Source: Evansella caseinilytica
GTDB taxonomy: Bacteria; Bacillota; Bacilli; Bacillales; Salisediminibacteriaceae
Reading direction: 5' to 3'
Assembly (NCBI RefSeq): GCF_900107275.1
Contig: NZ_FNPI01000005.1
Span: 62,001-126,000, forward strand
DNA: 64,000 bases
The notes under the pieces are model-generated. The model worked only from the letters and a program-made list of their open reading frames with translations, made no database searches and was not told where the DNA came from. The position numbers were made by a program, and so were the translations under genes. Positions 18,942 through 26,743 of the stretch are shown in pieces (the stretch's first letter is position 1; each line of letters opens with the position of its first letter).

Positions 18942-19877
18942 TTAACGTCCCCACCGCATGGCGACGGCACCCCAAACAAGGCCGGCACCAAAACCGACAA
19001 GAACGAGCACATCCCCGTCATGAATTCTGCCATTTTCCAGTTCATGAATTAATGATAGCGGAATCGAGGCGGATGATGTATTTCCATAATAATCCACCGT
19101 TTTTGACATACGTTCTTCCGGCAGATCTAGTCGCTGTCTTGCTGATTCCATAATGCGGATATTCGCCTGATGCGGAATCAGGAAATCGACATCTTCCTTT
19201 TTCAGGCCTGCCTTTTCAACAACATTCAACGACGATTCTCCCATCTGACGCACAGCAAATTTGAAGACTTCCCGGCCGTTCATTTGAATAAATTCCTTCG
19301 GCTTATTTATATGCAAGCCGCCGCTGCCATCAGAGCCGAGTTCAAAGGAAAGAATTCCTTTCTCGTCGCTCACCGCCCCCATAATTGCCGCTCCGGCGCC
19401 GTCACCGAACAGCACAGCAGTATTGCGATCTTTCCAATCAACGATTTTCGACAGCTTTTCGGCACCGACGATTAAAACATGCCGGTATGCACCTGTTTCG
19501 ATAAATTGCTTTGCCGTAACGAGTCCGTAGATAAAGCCTGCACAAGCTGCGCTGATGTCCATTGCCGCCGCCTTATGTGCTCCCAATTGATCCTGAAGCA
19601 TGGAAGAAACTGACGGAAACGACTGATCCGGTGTGACAGTGGCAACTAAAATAAGATCAAGCTCCTCTGCTGAAATGCCCGCATCTTCCAGCGCAGCTGC
19701 AGCTGCGTGATAGGACATATGCGATGTATCCATGTCATCGGAGGCAATACGCCTTTCCCTGATCCCCGTTCTCGTCCGGATCCACTCATCGTTAGTATCC
19801 AGCATTTTTTCCAAATCGGCGTTAGAAAGCACTCGTTCCGGAACATATTTCCCTATGCCTATTATTCCTGCGCGCAT
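18942..19877 (-). CDS. fabH: Beta-ketoacyl-ACP synthase III
   Basis: The 311-residue KAS III starts fatty acid synthesis from acyl-CoA and malonyl-ACP. The catalytic triad is visible: Cys in [12 protein letters not shown] (about 111), His in [10 protein letters not shown] (about 236) and Asn in YYGNTSSAS (about 266); [10 protein letters not shown] closes the protein. ATG 19877 follows AAGGAGGAAACGC. In B. subtilis this paralogue is FabHA by position next to fabF. A FapR-like operator lies at 20075-20091, about 200 bp upstream, with an R2 repeat between operator and start codon. Confidence 0.96.
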   Translation of the reverse strand: MRAGIIGIGKYVPERVLSNADLEKMLDTNDEWIRTRTGIRERRIASDDMDTSHMSYHAAAAALEDAGISAEELDLILVATVTPDQSFPSVSSMLQDQLGAHKAAAMDISAACAGFIYGLVTAKQFIETGAYRHVLIVGAEKLSKIVDWKDRNTAVLFGDGAGAAIMGAVSDEKGILSFELGSDGSGGLHINKPKEFIQMNGREVFKFAVRQMGESSLNVVEKAGLKKEDVDFLIPHQANIRIMESARQRLDLPEERMSKTVDYYGNTSSASIPLSLIHELENGRIHDGDVLVLVGFGAGLVWGAVAMRWGR

Positions 19878-19916
19878 CGCGTTTCCTCCTTGTAAATCAA
19901 AATAATTTCACTTTTC

Positions 19917-20046
19917 GTGTTTGTTCAAAATGATCGCTTTTTATCTTATTGAACAAGCACGATGCAATGAGCGGAGCCGATGCATTCTTTATATTGGCAG
20001 CTATGAGTGATTTTCTCCTAGCTGCTGCATCGCGCCGAACCATTGC
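19917..20046 (-). repeat. Interspersed repeat R2, copy d (reverse orientation)
   Basis: Reads GTGTTTGTTCAAAATGATCG...TTGAACAAGCAC, then GATGCAATGAGCGGAGCCGATGC and ends CGAACCATTGC, the reverse complement arrangement of copies b and f. It sits in the leader between the fabH promoter/operator and fabH. Confidence 0.75.
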
Positions 20047-20074
20047 CTTTTTGAATACAATCTTATACTTAATA

Positions 20075-20091
20075 TTATGACCTAGTACTAA
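20075..20091 (-). promoter_or_regulatory. Candidate FapR operator upstream of fabH
   Basis: On the minus strand TTAGTACTAGGTCATAA is an imperfect 17-bp palindrome resembling the TTAGTACC...TAA operators of FapR. It overlaps a promoter-like TTGCAT...TAATAT with a somewhat long spacer. FapR releases DNA when malonyl-CoA is high, which would switch on fabH-fabF. FapR itself is not encoded here. Confidence 0.6.
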
Positions 20092-20131
20092 AAAAAATGC
20101 AACGCTAACGTGTTAACTATGTGCTTAGTAT

Positions 20132-20353
20132 ATGTTTTTCCGTCACTCCACATTTAAAAATCTTTTGAAAAGCTATACAGAAAACAGGCTGCGTCCGAAA
20201 ACATTCGATCTTTACCGGAAGAGGATCGACAAATGGGCATCGCATGCCCTGGATGGAATAATCATCGAATCTGACGGGATTATTTCCCTTTTGGACGGAA
20301 TTAGCCATGGTTTTCAACGGGATTACTACTCAAGCAATGAGCAGCCATTTTAG
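20132..20353 (+). CDS. Uncertain small ORF
   Basis: A 73-codon frame, rich in Lys/Arg in its first half (SYTENRLRPKTFDLYRKRIDKW), with an ATG but no good ribosome site. It is followed within 20 bp by a bidirectional terminator hairpin (20368-20412), which is the main support for it being transcribed rightwards. I do not recognise a family. A frame of similar length on the other strand (20117-20317) is equally anonymous. It occupies the position where B. subtilis has comZ/yjzB, but resembles neither as far as I can tell. Confidence 0.3.
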   Translation: MFFRHSTFKNLLKSYTENRLRPKTFDLYRKRIDKWASHALDGIIIESDGIISLLDGISHGFQRDYYSSNEQPF

Positions 20354-20367
20354 AGAGGAAAAAGAAA

Positions 20368-20412
20368 CAGCTTGGAAACAGACAAGGTCTGCATCCAAGC
20401 CATTTTCTTTTT
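20368..20412. terminator. Terminator hairpin, probably bidirectional
   Basis: GCTTGGA pairs with TCCAAGC, extended by AAAAAGAAAC on one side and TTTTCTTTTTT on the other, so a T-run follows the stem on the plus strand and, more weakly, on the minus strand. Confidence 0.7.
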
Positions 20413-20556
20413 TCTAAAACGCGCGCTCCGCAGAAGAATAGCGGAGGGGGCATCAGCACCTTCGATACCGTTGATGCGGGCAGACGCCCACTCGATTCCG
20501 CCTGCTTTTATGCAGCAGTTGCATCCGTATACCGACCTTCAGCATCTGCGGCGAAT

Positions 20557-20925
20557 TTATTTGACCGGGGGAGGAGGAGGATATCCTGGTCCATATTGCG
20601 GACCATAATTCGGACCATAGCTGGGGCCGTAATTCGGACCGTAGTCCGGACCGTACTGCGGGCCATACTGCGATCCGTACTGCGGGCCGTACTGCGGGCC
20701 GTATTGGGGCGAATAACCCGGTGGAATATATCCCGGAGCATATGGCGGGTAAGTCGGCGGACGAGCCGAGCCGGCTAATGCCCAGCCGAGAAGTCCACCT
20801 CCGGCCAAGCCTGCCACGAATGGCAAAAACGGACCGAAACGCGCCTGATCGCCTCCGTACTCCGGTGGATGACCGGGATGGCTCCTTTGCCATCCGTATT
20901 GATATATTGGAGAATAATACTGCAC
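20557..20925 (-). CDS. PQYGP-repeat protein, possible surface or spore protein
   Basis: The 122-residue product has a short polar start (QYYSPIYQYGW), one Gly/Ala-rich hydrophobic segment (about 37-55) and a C-terminal half made of some ten tandem QYGP/NYGP/DYGP units ending in PPPPPVK. It looks like a membrane-tethered, Pro-Tyr-Gly-rich low-complexity protein, of the kind found in spore coats or cell surfaces of Bacillaceae; no enzymatic motif. The start is GTG 20925 after AGGAGGTCG; the longer frame to 21048 has no ribosome site. Function is not known to me. Confidence 0.7.
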   Translation of the reverse strand: MQYYSPIYQYGWQRSHPGHPPEYGGDQARFGPFLPFVAGLAGGGLLGWALAGSARPPTYPPYAPGYIPPGYSPQYGPQYGPQYGSQYGPQYGPDYGPNYGPSYGPNYGPQYGPGYPPPPPVK

Positions 20926-21044
20926 GACTAACGACCTCCTTTTTCCTCGAAAGAAAAAAGCCGGTTCTCTCAAGGTTTTCACTAGTATCATATGAGGACA
21001 TCTATCTCTGTGTTCCTGTCCTGCAGTCGGATACTGAGAAGGTG

Positions 21045-21377
21045 TCAATCGCCTACGCCGTCGTCTGCGAGGGATTGCAGCATTTCACTGAACATGTCGT
21101 CCACCCTGTTTTTCAATTTCGTCTCCGCTTTTGTTCCCGGTTTGTATTTTTGCAGTTCTTCGTAAGTTTGGAGAAAGCCGTCCATATCCTTCGAGCCGAT
21201 TTGTCCGATCGCCAAATATGCTAAAAATGTAATATTCGGTCGATCCTCTTGATGAAGAAACGGTGCGATCGGCTCCAGCAGTTGTTTTGCTTTCAGATAA
21301 TTTTTTTCGTGAATCATTTCATAGCCGCGAATGACGCGCTGAGCCATTTTTTTAACTGCTTCATTTTGTGCTGTCAC
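21045..21377 (-). CDS. Conserved-looking hypothetical protein, helical
   Basis: A 110-residue acidic/helical protein, with a pattern reminiscent of TPR-like repeats (YEMIHEKNYLKAKQLLEPI, then FLQTYEELQKY). No catalytic motif or membrane segment. GTG 21377 is chosen because AAAAGGAG lies eight bases upstream; an ATG at 21401 lacks a site. It is between med and the PQYGP gene on the same strand. I do not recognise the family. Confidence 0.65.
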   Translation of the reverse strand: MTAQNEAVKKMAQRVIRGYEMIHEKNYLKAKQLLEPIAPFLHQEDRPNITFLAYLAIGQIGSKDMDGFLQTYEELQKYKPGTKAETKLKNRVDDMFSEMLQSLADDGVGD

Positions 21378-21512
21378 ACTGAAAACTCCTTTTATCCACA
21401 TTGTTACCTATCATCATGCCTCGGCTAGAAAAAAAATGCAACCCTGCCGCCTTTTTGCGTGGATATTCAAAAACGACGGCAAACACATTACGGAATGATC
21501 CCCGCCAGGCGT

Positions 21513-22475
21513 TTATTGACCGTCCAATTCATGGGGGAGTTTTCCTGTTTCTATATATGTTTCGATCGCTTTTTCCACCGTAAGCTGAATGTCTTCCGGG
21601 ACTTCGCGGCTGAACTCGCCCAAAGCAATGACACTTTCCGCAAAATCATAATAAAGATTACCCGTTTCCAGCGTACCTTGCTGGTATGCTTCCGCAACAG
21701 CCTCATACAACTTTTCCACGTGTTGAACGGTGCTTGTTAATATCGTTGACTCGCCTAAATCAATGTGATCCTCCACGTAACCAATAGCAAACAAACCGTC
21801 GGATTTAATTTTTTCCACAACTTGTACATGGTAACCGTCACCGGCAGGGTAAAAAATATCCGCACCTGACGCTTTAAATATTTCATAGATTTCCAGAGCT
21901 TTCTCCTCATCCACCCAACTTTCCACATAGCCGAGGTGGACAACGGCATCCGGATTGCTGTAGCTGACGCCATCCTGAAAACCATGAATCTCCGGCTGGT
22001 GCGGAAACGCCGCTATAACGCCAAGCTGATTGGATTTCGTCATTGCTCCGGAAAGCATGCCGGCAAAATATCCCATGGCATACCCTTGAAAATGCAGGCT
22101 TGTGATATTGTTTCCGCTCACATCCCCGTTAAAATTAACAAAGTGAATGTGCGGATAATCATCCTTGACTTTCATGAAATAATCGGCGTAAAGGCTGCCG
22201 TGCCCGAAAATTAACGTCACGTCCTCCTGATGAAAGTCTTCGATTGCTTTTTTTATTTGATCGTATGTTTGTACCTCTTCTTTCACATGAACGTCGATCC
22301 CCAGGCTGGATTGAATGGTTAAAATTCCTTGATATGCTTTCGAATTCCAGCCCTGATCATCAAGCGGATGGGATAACAGCAGTCCTGCTTTTTCCACGCC
22401 GCCCTTGTCAACTTGTGAACATCCTAATAAAAAAATGACAATGATAATACCGAAGTATTTCAACTTATGAATCAT
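21513..22475 (-). CDS. med: Med-like BMP-family lipoprotein
   Basis: The 320-residue product has a lipoprotein signal (IFLLGC, Cys at about 19) and a periplasmic-binding fold of the BMP (basic membrane protein/PnrA) family, with GLLLSHPLDDQGWNSKAYQGI near the start. In B. subtilis Med lies just upstream of fabHA and stimulates comK transcription. Position relative to fabH-fabF and yjaU agrees with that. A nucleoside ligand, as for other BMP proteins, is an alternative reading. A comZ partner was not found. ATG 22475 follows AAGGGAGCG. Confidence 0.85.
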   Translation of the reverse strand: MIHKLKYFGIIIVIFLLGCSQVDKGGVEKAGLLLSHPLDDQGWNSKAYQGILTIQSSLGIDVHVKEEVQTYDQIKKAIEDFHQEDVTLIFGHGSLYADYFMKVKDDYPHIHFVNFNGDVSGNNITSLHFQGYAMGYFAGMLSGAMTKSNQLGVIAAFPHQPEIHGFQDGVSYSNPDAVVHLGYVESWVDEEKALEIYEIFKASGADIFYPAGDGYHVQVVEKIKSDGLFAIGYVEDHIDLGESTILTSTVQHVEKLYEAVAEAYQQGTLETGNLYYDFAESVIALGEFSREVPEDIQLTVEKAIETYIETGKLPHELDGQ

Positions 22476-22578
22476 TGAATTGGCACGCTCCCTTGCTGAA
22501 AAAATACCGTCCATCCGTCGGAACTTGCCGTGTCATGCGGTTCGTCTCGCGAATGCAAAAGGGGAAGCTGTATTCCTG

Positions 22579-22752
22579 TTATGAAGTACCGCCGCGCTGC
22601 TTCCACCGATGGTACAGATATTCCATCATACCTCCTGCCGCTATTGCCGTCAAAATGATCACAGTTCCACTCCATTGCGTCATTTCATATAATACGATAT
22701 AGCTGACAATGGAAACACAGGCAAAGATTACGATTCCAATAAGTGCTGTCAC
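22579..22752 (-). CDS. 57-residue two-TM membrane protein
   Basis: On the minus strand a GTG at 22752, preceded by AAAGGGGAAGCAAG, opens a 57-codon frame that starts VTALIGIVIFACVSIVSYIV and ends in a basic tail (HRWKQRGGTS). Two hydrophobic segments (about 2-22 and 30-46) fit a small integral membrane protein. It lies between yjaU and med on their strand, where B. subtilis also has small genes (yjzD, yjaV region). I cannot assign a family. A longer frame in another phase over the same DNA has no membrane or family pattern. Confidence 0.6.
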   Translation of the reverse strand: MTALIGIVIFACVSIVSYIVLYEMTQWSGTVIILTAIAAGGMMEYLYHRWKQRGGTS

Positions 22753-22852
22753 CTTGCTTCCCCTTTCCCCAAAAATATATCGACCATATTCATCATGACA
22801 AAAGTCGGATAAGATCGCAAGAGGAACTTACCGAACGCTGTTTCACCAAAAA

Positions 22853-23608
22853 TCATTTTCGTAAATTATCCTTTTCATATGCTTTAAAAAAACTAATCAG
22901 CGGCTTAGAAAATTGCTCCAGTGTTTTTCCAGGCAGAAAAAAGGTCGCCGTTACTTCACGCTGCTTTTCCGTTAATCGGCGAATCAGCGGTCGCGCCTGA
23001 CTATCCGGAGAATACGGCGCTTGATAAACAGCCTGAAAAACGCGAATCGGGATTTCGTCCGGAATTTCGTCAATCAGCATTGACAACCGGATGCACATTT
23101 CCTCCACCTCTGATTCCTCGATTTCAAACGCCCGTGTCATTTCCTGTATAAAACGTTTGTAAAAAAAACGATTGTTTTTTTCATCATCATAATGGGCTTT
23201 TATATCAATGCACGGGTTAAATAAAATAACGGATCGCAGCTGAAAAAATTCGTTGACCATGAGTCTCAGTGCAATAAGTGCACCCATCCCCTCAGCAAAA
23301 ATATGAATATGCTCATTGACAATCTCATTTTTTAATACGTATTTTGTCAGCCTCTCGGTAATGCTGGACAATCGTTCATTCCCCCAATGAGCGCCGCCTT
23401 GATTGGAATAAAAAATCGTATACCCTTCGTTCAGTAAGTTATCAAACAGCTGTTTCCGCACCGGATGCTGCATCCAAAAGCTCGAGCCGTTGTGAATATA
23501 ATGATTTCGGTCGCCCAATATTAAAATAGCATATCCATTCGGTTTTACCGGAAGATGGATGAGACATTCTTCGTTTCCAATTTGTATATAACGTTCACTA
23601 ATCGACAT
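22853..23608 (-). CDS. yjaU: YjaU-like alpha/beta-hydrolase-type protein
   Basis: The 251-residue protein has an alpha/beta-hydrolase layout: a strand followed by GDRNHY, the nucleophile-elbow-like region IFAEGMGALIAL (about 94-105) and a long helical cap. The elbow reads AEGMG, so the usual Ser is replaced by Glu, and it may be non-catalytic. Position next to med and yjzC matches B. subtilis yjaU. ATG 23608 is preferred because the ATG at 23614 touches the GGAGAGG site. Function unknown. Confidence 0.75.
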   Translation of the reverse strand: MSISERYIQIGNEECLIHLPVKPNGYAILILGDRNHYIHNGSSFWMQHPVRKQLFDNLLNEGYTIFYSNQGGAHWGNERLSSITERLTKYVLKNEIVNEHIHIFAEGMGALIALRLMVNEFFQLRSVILFNPCIDIKAHYDDEKNNRFFYKRFIQEMTRAFEIEESEVEEMCIRLSMLIDEIPDEIPIRVFQAVYQAPYSPDSQARPLIRRLTEKQREVTATFFLPGKTLEQFSKPLISFFKAYEKDNLRK

Positions 23609-23819
23609 GATCATCCCTCTCCGTAAGAATAGTCGTCTTCAGGAAACCGTTCGCTTTTACGTCCATTTTCCTAGAAAAATTGCGGTTTTCGCTACATACT
23701 ATGCTATTCAAATTCGCTGAAAGCTGTTCATTATTCACCAATTTTTCCTTCTTTGTTCGCGGGCAAGGCACCCGTCTTCTTTCATGGACGCTGTTCACCT
23801 CTTACATCAAATTTTACAA

Positions 23820-23850
23820 TAAAAAAAGCTAGGATAACCTAACTTTTTTT
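23820..23850. terminator. Bidirectional intrinsic terminator after yjzC
   Basis: AAAAAAAGCTAGG and CCTAACTTTTTTT flank a short loop, giving T-runs on both strands, between yjzC and yjaU (both minus strand). Confidence 0.8.
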
Positions 23851-23928
23851 ACTTTCGCCATTTCGAATGACCGCTTCTCATACGTATGTTAAAAAAAGCA
23901 ACCGGATCTTTCTTACCGTACTCACTCA

Positions 23929-24108
23929 TTACGGCTTCCTTTTATATGTCCAGATTCTTTCATGATTCGTTGTTTTAGGAAAGGTGTCCCCTGCCTCCAA
24001 ACGAATCTCCTTTGGATCGTTTACCGTGCTTGATGTATCCCCGATTTCTACATATACACCATTATTCGGAGCCTTGTCTCCCGGTTTAAAATGTCTGCTC
24101 TGTCCCAT
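23929..24108 (-). CDS. yjzC: YjzC-like small protein
   Basis: The 59-residue protein starts MGQSRHFKPGDKAPNNGVYV and contains EIGDTSSTVNDPKEIRLEAG and PKTTNHERIW, the pattern of the small YjzC family found upstream of yjaU in B. subtilis. It is soluble and probably a small beta-rich protein of unknown role. ATG 24108 follows GGGGTGAATATC; the ATG three codons earlier overlaps this site. A terminator follows at 23820-23850. Confidence 0.85.
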   Translation of the reverse strand: MGQSRHFKPGDKAPNNGVYVEIGDTSSTVNDPKEIRLEAGDTFPKTTNHERIWTYKRKP

Positions 24109-24195
24109 GATATTCACCCCTGTTTTTTAACGTTCCCTAATCAGCTTCTGTTTATGATTTCTTTTAACGATCGGGCAGAAGCCGGCGCCGCACGA

Positions 24196-24921
24196 TTATG
24201 AAACGAAATAAACGGTTATCACGATAACGAAAAACAGCGCGCTGTTGATAATTTCAATCACTCCGATTTGTATTGGACGGGCAAAATATTTTTTCGGCAG
24301 CAACGCCGTTTTTAACAGCGTGAAAATAAACGCGATGCCGGCGCCGATCCAATTCATCGCAAAGCTTATCAACACAATGACGATGTGATAAATGAGCGAT
24401 TGCCGATGAAACTGTTTATTTTTTTTCTCCCGGATGAGGCTTTTAACATGAAACACGCTGGCAGTAAAAAAGAGAACGTTGATGAAAAGAAAGAGAAACG
24501 CTTCCGACGTCAACGCCGGCTCCGTGATGCGATAAGCCAGGAGGAGCAGGCTGGACAGAGCGACGATGGCAATGAAATCGTTTAAGAACAGGCGCTCCCT
24601 TTTTGTTTTCGCAAAATAAATATTCAGTAAAAACAGCGGAAATATGCACAACCCGATCCAAAACAAACCCGGATTGTGAAATAAAAACGGGAGAATAAAC
24701 AAAGTCCCCACTGCTAAATAAATCGAGAAAGAGGGCCAGACATCGGTATGCTTTTTGTTTCTGATGTACGTCAATAACGGTGCCTGGGCAAAATAAATCG
24801 CAAACAAGCCGACAAAAAATAACAAATGATACCAGTGAAATCCGCTTATCATTGCCCCGGTCCAATAAGGCACAATCAGCATTGCCCATGCCCCATGTTC
24901 CCTCGGTATGTACCATTTCAT
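24196..24921 (-). CDS. ywiC: YwiC-like membrane protein
   Basis: A 241-residue polytopic protein (about seven to eight membrane segments) starting MKWYIPREHGAWAMLIVPY, the hallmark start of the YwiC-like family. In B. subtilis ywiC lies in narK-fnr-ywiC next to narGHJI, and it is the same neighbourhood here. Biochemical role unknown. ATG 24921 has AGGTG upstream; GTG 24930 is an alternative. Its promoter has an Fnr box at 24991-25006 and a -10 box TAAAAT at 24969-24964, giving a site centre at -41.5, so anaerobic activation is expected. Confidence 0.88.
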   Translation of the reverse strand: MKWYIPREHGAWAMLIVPYWTGAMISGFHWYHLLFFVGLFAIYFAQAPLLTYIRNKKHTDVWPSFSIYLAVGTLFILPFLFHNPGLFWIGLCIFPLFLLNIYFAKTKRERLFLNDFIAIVALSSLLLLAYRITEPALTSEAFLFLFINVLFFTASVFHVKSLIREKKNKQFHRQSLIYHIVIVLISFAMNWIGAGIAFIFTLLKTALLPKKYFARPIQIGVIEIINSALFFVIVITVYFVS

Positions 24922-24963
24922 AAAACGCACCTGCTTCCTGCTTGATTCTCTGCTTCCAATACT

Positions 24964-25006
24964 ATTTTACCGGAAATCTCCGATCATTTGTGTGATTCGG
25001 GTCACA
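24964..25006 (-). promoter_or_regulatory. Fnr/Crp box and promoter of ywiC
   Basis: TGTGATTCGGGTCACA at 24991-25006 is a perfect site. On the minus strand TAAAAT (24969-24964) gives a start near 24957, 41.5 bp from the site centre. On the plus strand a TATGAT at 25045-25050 places the same site near -58 of the divergent gene, which may therefore share it. Confidence 0.8.
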
Positions 25007-25079
25007 ATGTGATTTTTTCCACAGCAGCGGACTCCTTCCTTTAGTATGATAGAAATAGAATCACGAAAGGAAGATGCTC

Positions 25080-25634
25080 ATGTTGAAAGTGACGATCACT
25101 TACACCAGCCCGAAAATGTTATACGGGCATTTTTCATCCCTTGGCTTTAGATACGAGAACAATTCATATACATTATTATCCGCTACCCGTCGCGATCCGC
25201 TTGTCACCGTTACGCATCTGCCTGATCAAAAAAAGGTGATCCTTGCCTTTCCCGAGGATGTGACAATGGAAGAGTGCGAAAAAATCCACAACCTCATCGC
25301 TTCCACGCATTCGTTTATGAACGGCCGGCTCGATGATGAAACAGCCCACATCGGCTACGACGAACGAGGAAAGAAAGTATTTATATATCGCGGCTTCAAA
25401 GCATGGTTCGAATATATTTCCGCAGCAAAGCATAAGTCGATGGAAGGTCAGCTGGTGGCTGTGTTCCATGGCGATGAACGCTTGGGAGAAGGAATTCTGC
25501 TCACTTATCATAAGGAAGCTGCCACCGGAAACGGAAACGCGGAAAACGCTCCAGCCGTAAGCTGTACAATCGTCACAACGACGGGGGAACAGCGCTTTTT
25601 TGGCGATAATTTATCGCTTGTACCGAAAGTATAA
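25080..25634 (+). CDS. Hypothetical protein divergent from ywiC
   Basis: A 184-residue soluble protein without signal or membrane segment, starting MLKVTITYTSPKMLYGHFSS and rich in beta-strand-like stretches. No cysteines or His-rich metal motif are seen. ATG 25080 has AAAGGA at eight bases; ATG 25074 is too close. The divergent Fnr box at 24991 and a TATGAT -10 at 25045 suggest it might be oxygen-regulated too. I do not recognise a family. Confidence 0.65.
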   Translation: MLKVTITYTSPKMLYGHFSSLGFRYENNSYTLLSATRRDPLVTVTHLPDQKKVILAFPEDVTMEECEKIHNLIASTHSFMNGRLDDETAHIGYDERGKKVFIYRGFKAWFEYISAAKHKSMEGQLVAVFHGDERLGEGILLTYHKEAATGNGNAENAPAVSCTIVTTTGEQRFFGDNLSLVPKV

Positions 25635-25760
25635 AAGCATGTTCCAAAAGGTAAAGAGCGATCTTTTTGACTCATTTGCGATCGTTCACTTTCACCGCTG
25701 CAGGGGAGAAGTGGTGCGCTTCTCCCCTACCCAAAAAACGCGGTGGCTCTCTCATCTCAA

Positions 25761-25800
25761 TAAAAAAGTCTCGAAAGGCTGATCGTACACCTTTTGAGAC
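25761..25800 (-). terminator. Terminator of fnr copy 2 (GTGTCTC-type)
   Basis: GTCTCGAAAGG at 25768-25778 pairs with CCTTTTGAGAC at 25790-25800; read leftwards the stem is followed by CTTTTTTATT. A second stem (AGGGGAGAAG with CTTCTCCCCT, 25702-25728) follows. Confidence 0.75.
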
Positions 25801-25865
25801 GAAGCTAAGGAAGTGCCATTTATTTTGGTGGTAAAATACCATGGGAATTTGAAGCGGCCGCATTG

Positions 25866-26576
25866 TCATATGGTACAAATTTCTACCGGACAATCGCCGC
25901 AATGCAAGTAATCCTTTAAAAATTGAATGTTATGAAGTATGATATAGCCGTCATTGACCGATAATATCTTTGCTTTTTTTAAGTCGTTCAGCATCCGGTT
26001 AATGCTTTCCCGCGATGTCCCGATGTAATTGGCGATATCCTGATTTGTCAGCTGCACATTGATGAGAATGCCACTATCCTGCTGAACCCCATAGGAATTG
26101 CTGAAGCGGATCAATGTTGAATAAAAAGCACCGGTTTTTCCACATAAAATTAAGTCGCGGAATTTAGCCTGTGTCGACTGCGTGTGCCGGGCGAACCATT
26201 TCATAAATGCAACAGCAATTTCTCCATTATCTCGAAAAATAGCTTCCAATGTATGGCGGTCAAATCGCACAAGAATAGCATCCTCGATGACTTCAGCTGT
26301 CACGCTGATGGACATTTCGTTGAACAAGCCCACTTCCCCCACGAGCTCATCTTTCTGCTTTAAATGAACCGAGAATTCTTTGCCGTCAGCCGTCATCTTA
26401 CTGAGCCGAACTTTTCCGGAACGGACTAAGTACACATGCTCCGGGTAATCCCCTTCATAAAATAAGAATGTTCCGCTTTTTACCTTTATTGAAAGACCGT
26501 AAGCTAACAAATAATTTTGGTTTTCTTCAGAGAGTTCATTAAAAAATCGTTTCATTTGAAGCTGTTTTTTTTCCAT
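25866..26576 (-). CDS. fnr: Fnr-type oxygen-responsive regulator, copy 2 (narK-linked)
   Basis: A 236-residue Crp/Fnr protein, closely similar throughout to the product at 8586. It has the HTH TNQDIANYIGTSRESINRML and ends HCGDCPVEICTI with cysteines at 226, 229 and 234, the Bacillus-type [4Fe-4S] site. Location downstream of narK and upstream of ywiC equals the B. subtilis narK-fnr-ywiC order, so this is the likely orthologue of fnr and the copy at 8586 the paralogue. ATG 26576 follows GAGGGTGG; the longer frame to 26621 has no site. No own Fnr box is seen in the 168-bp gap to narK. Confidence 0.92.
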   Translation of the reverse strand: MEKKQLQMKRFFNELSEENQNYLLAYGLSIKVKSGTFLFYEGDYPEHVYLVRSGKVRLSKMTADGKEFSVHLKQKDELVGEVGLFNEMSISVTAEVIEDAILVRFDRHTLEAIFRDNGEIAVAFMKWFARHTQSTQAKFRDLILCGKTGAFYSTLIRFSNSYGVQQDSGILINVQLTNQDIANYIGTSRESINRMLNDLKKAKILSVNDGYIILHNIQFLKDYLHCGDCPVEICTI

Positions 26577-26680
26577 TAAGAAAACCACCCTCTTTTTCTT
26601 TCTTACTTTAGATGTTAACACTATTTTGATAGTCGTAACCGGTGATATTTTGAATTTTTTTTGTCTGTTTTTTTTGGAAA

Positions 26681-26736
26681 GTGCCAGGCACTCTGTGGGA
26701 ATTTACCGCGGTAAATTCCTGCAGAGTGCCTGGCAC
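26681..26736. repeat. Nested palindrome GTGCCAGGCAC between fnr and narK
   Basis: GTGCCAGGCACTCTG at 26681-26695 pairs with CAGAGTGCCTGGCAC at 26722-26736, and inside lies a 20-bp perfect palindrome centred on ACCGCGGT. In the direction of transcription (leftward) the stem is followed by A-rich, not T-rich, sequence, so it is not an ordinary terminator. Confidence 0.85.
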
Positions 26737-26743
26737 CTTGATC

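Noticed and set aside
20132-20353. comZ
   Set aside because: Position fits but the protein does not resemble ComZ; kept only as an uncertain ORF.
20453-21001. 182-codon frame overlapping the PQYGP gene in another phase
   Set aside because: Rich in Ser/Arg from out-of-frame reading of the repeats; the GTG-started frame has the proper ribosome site and a sensible protein.
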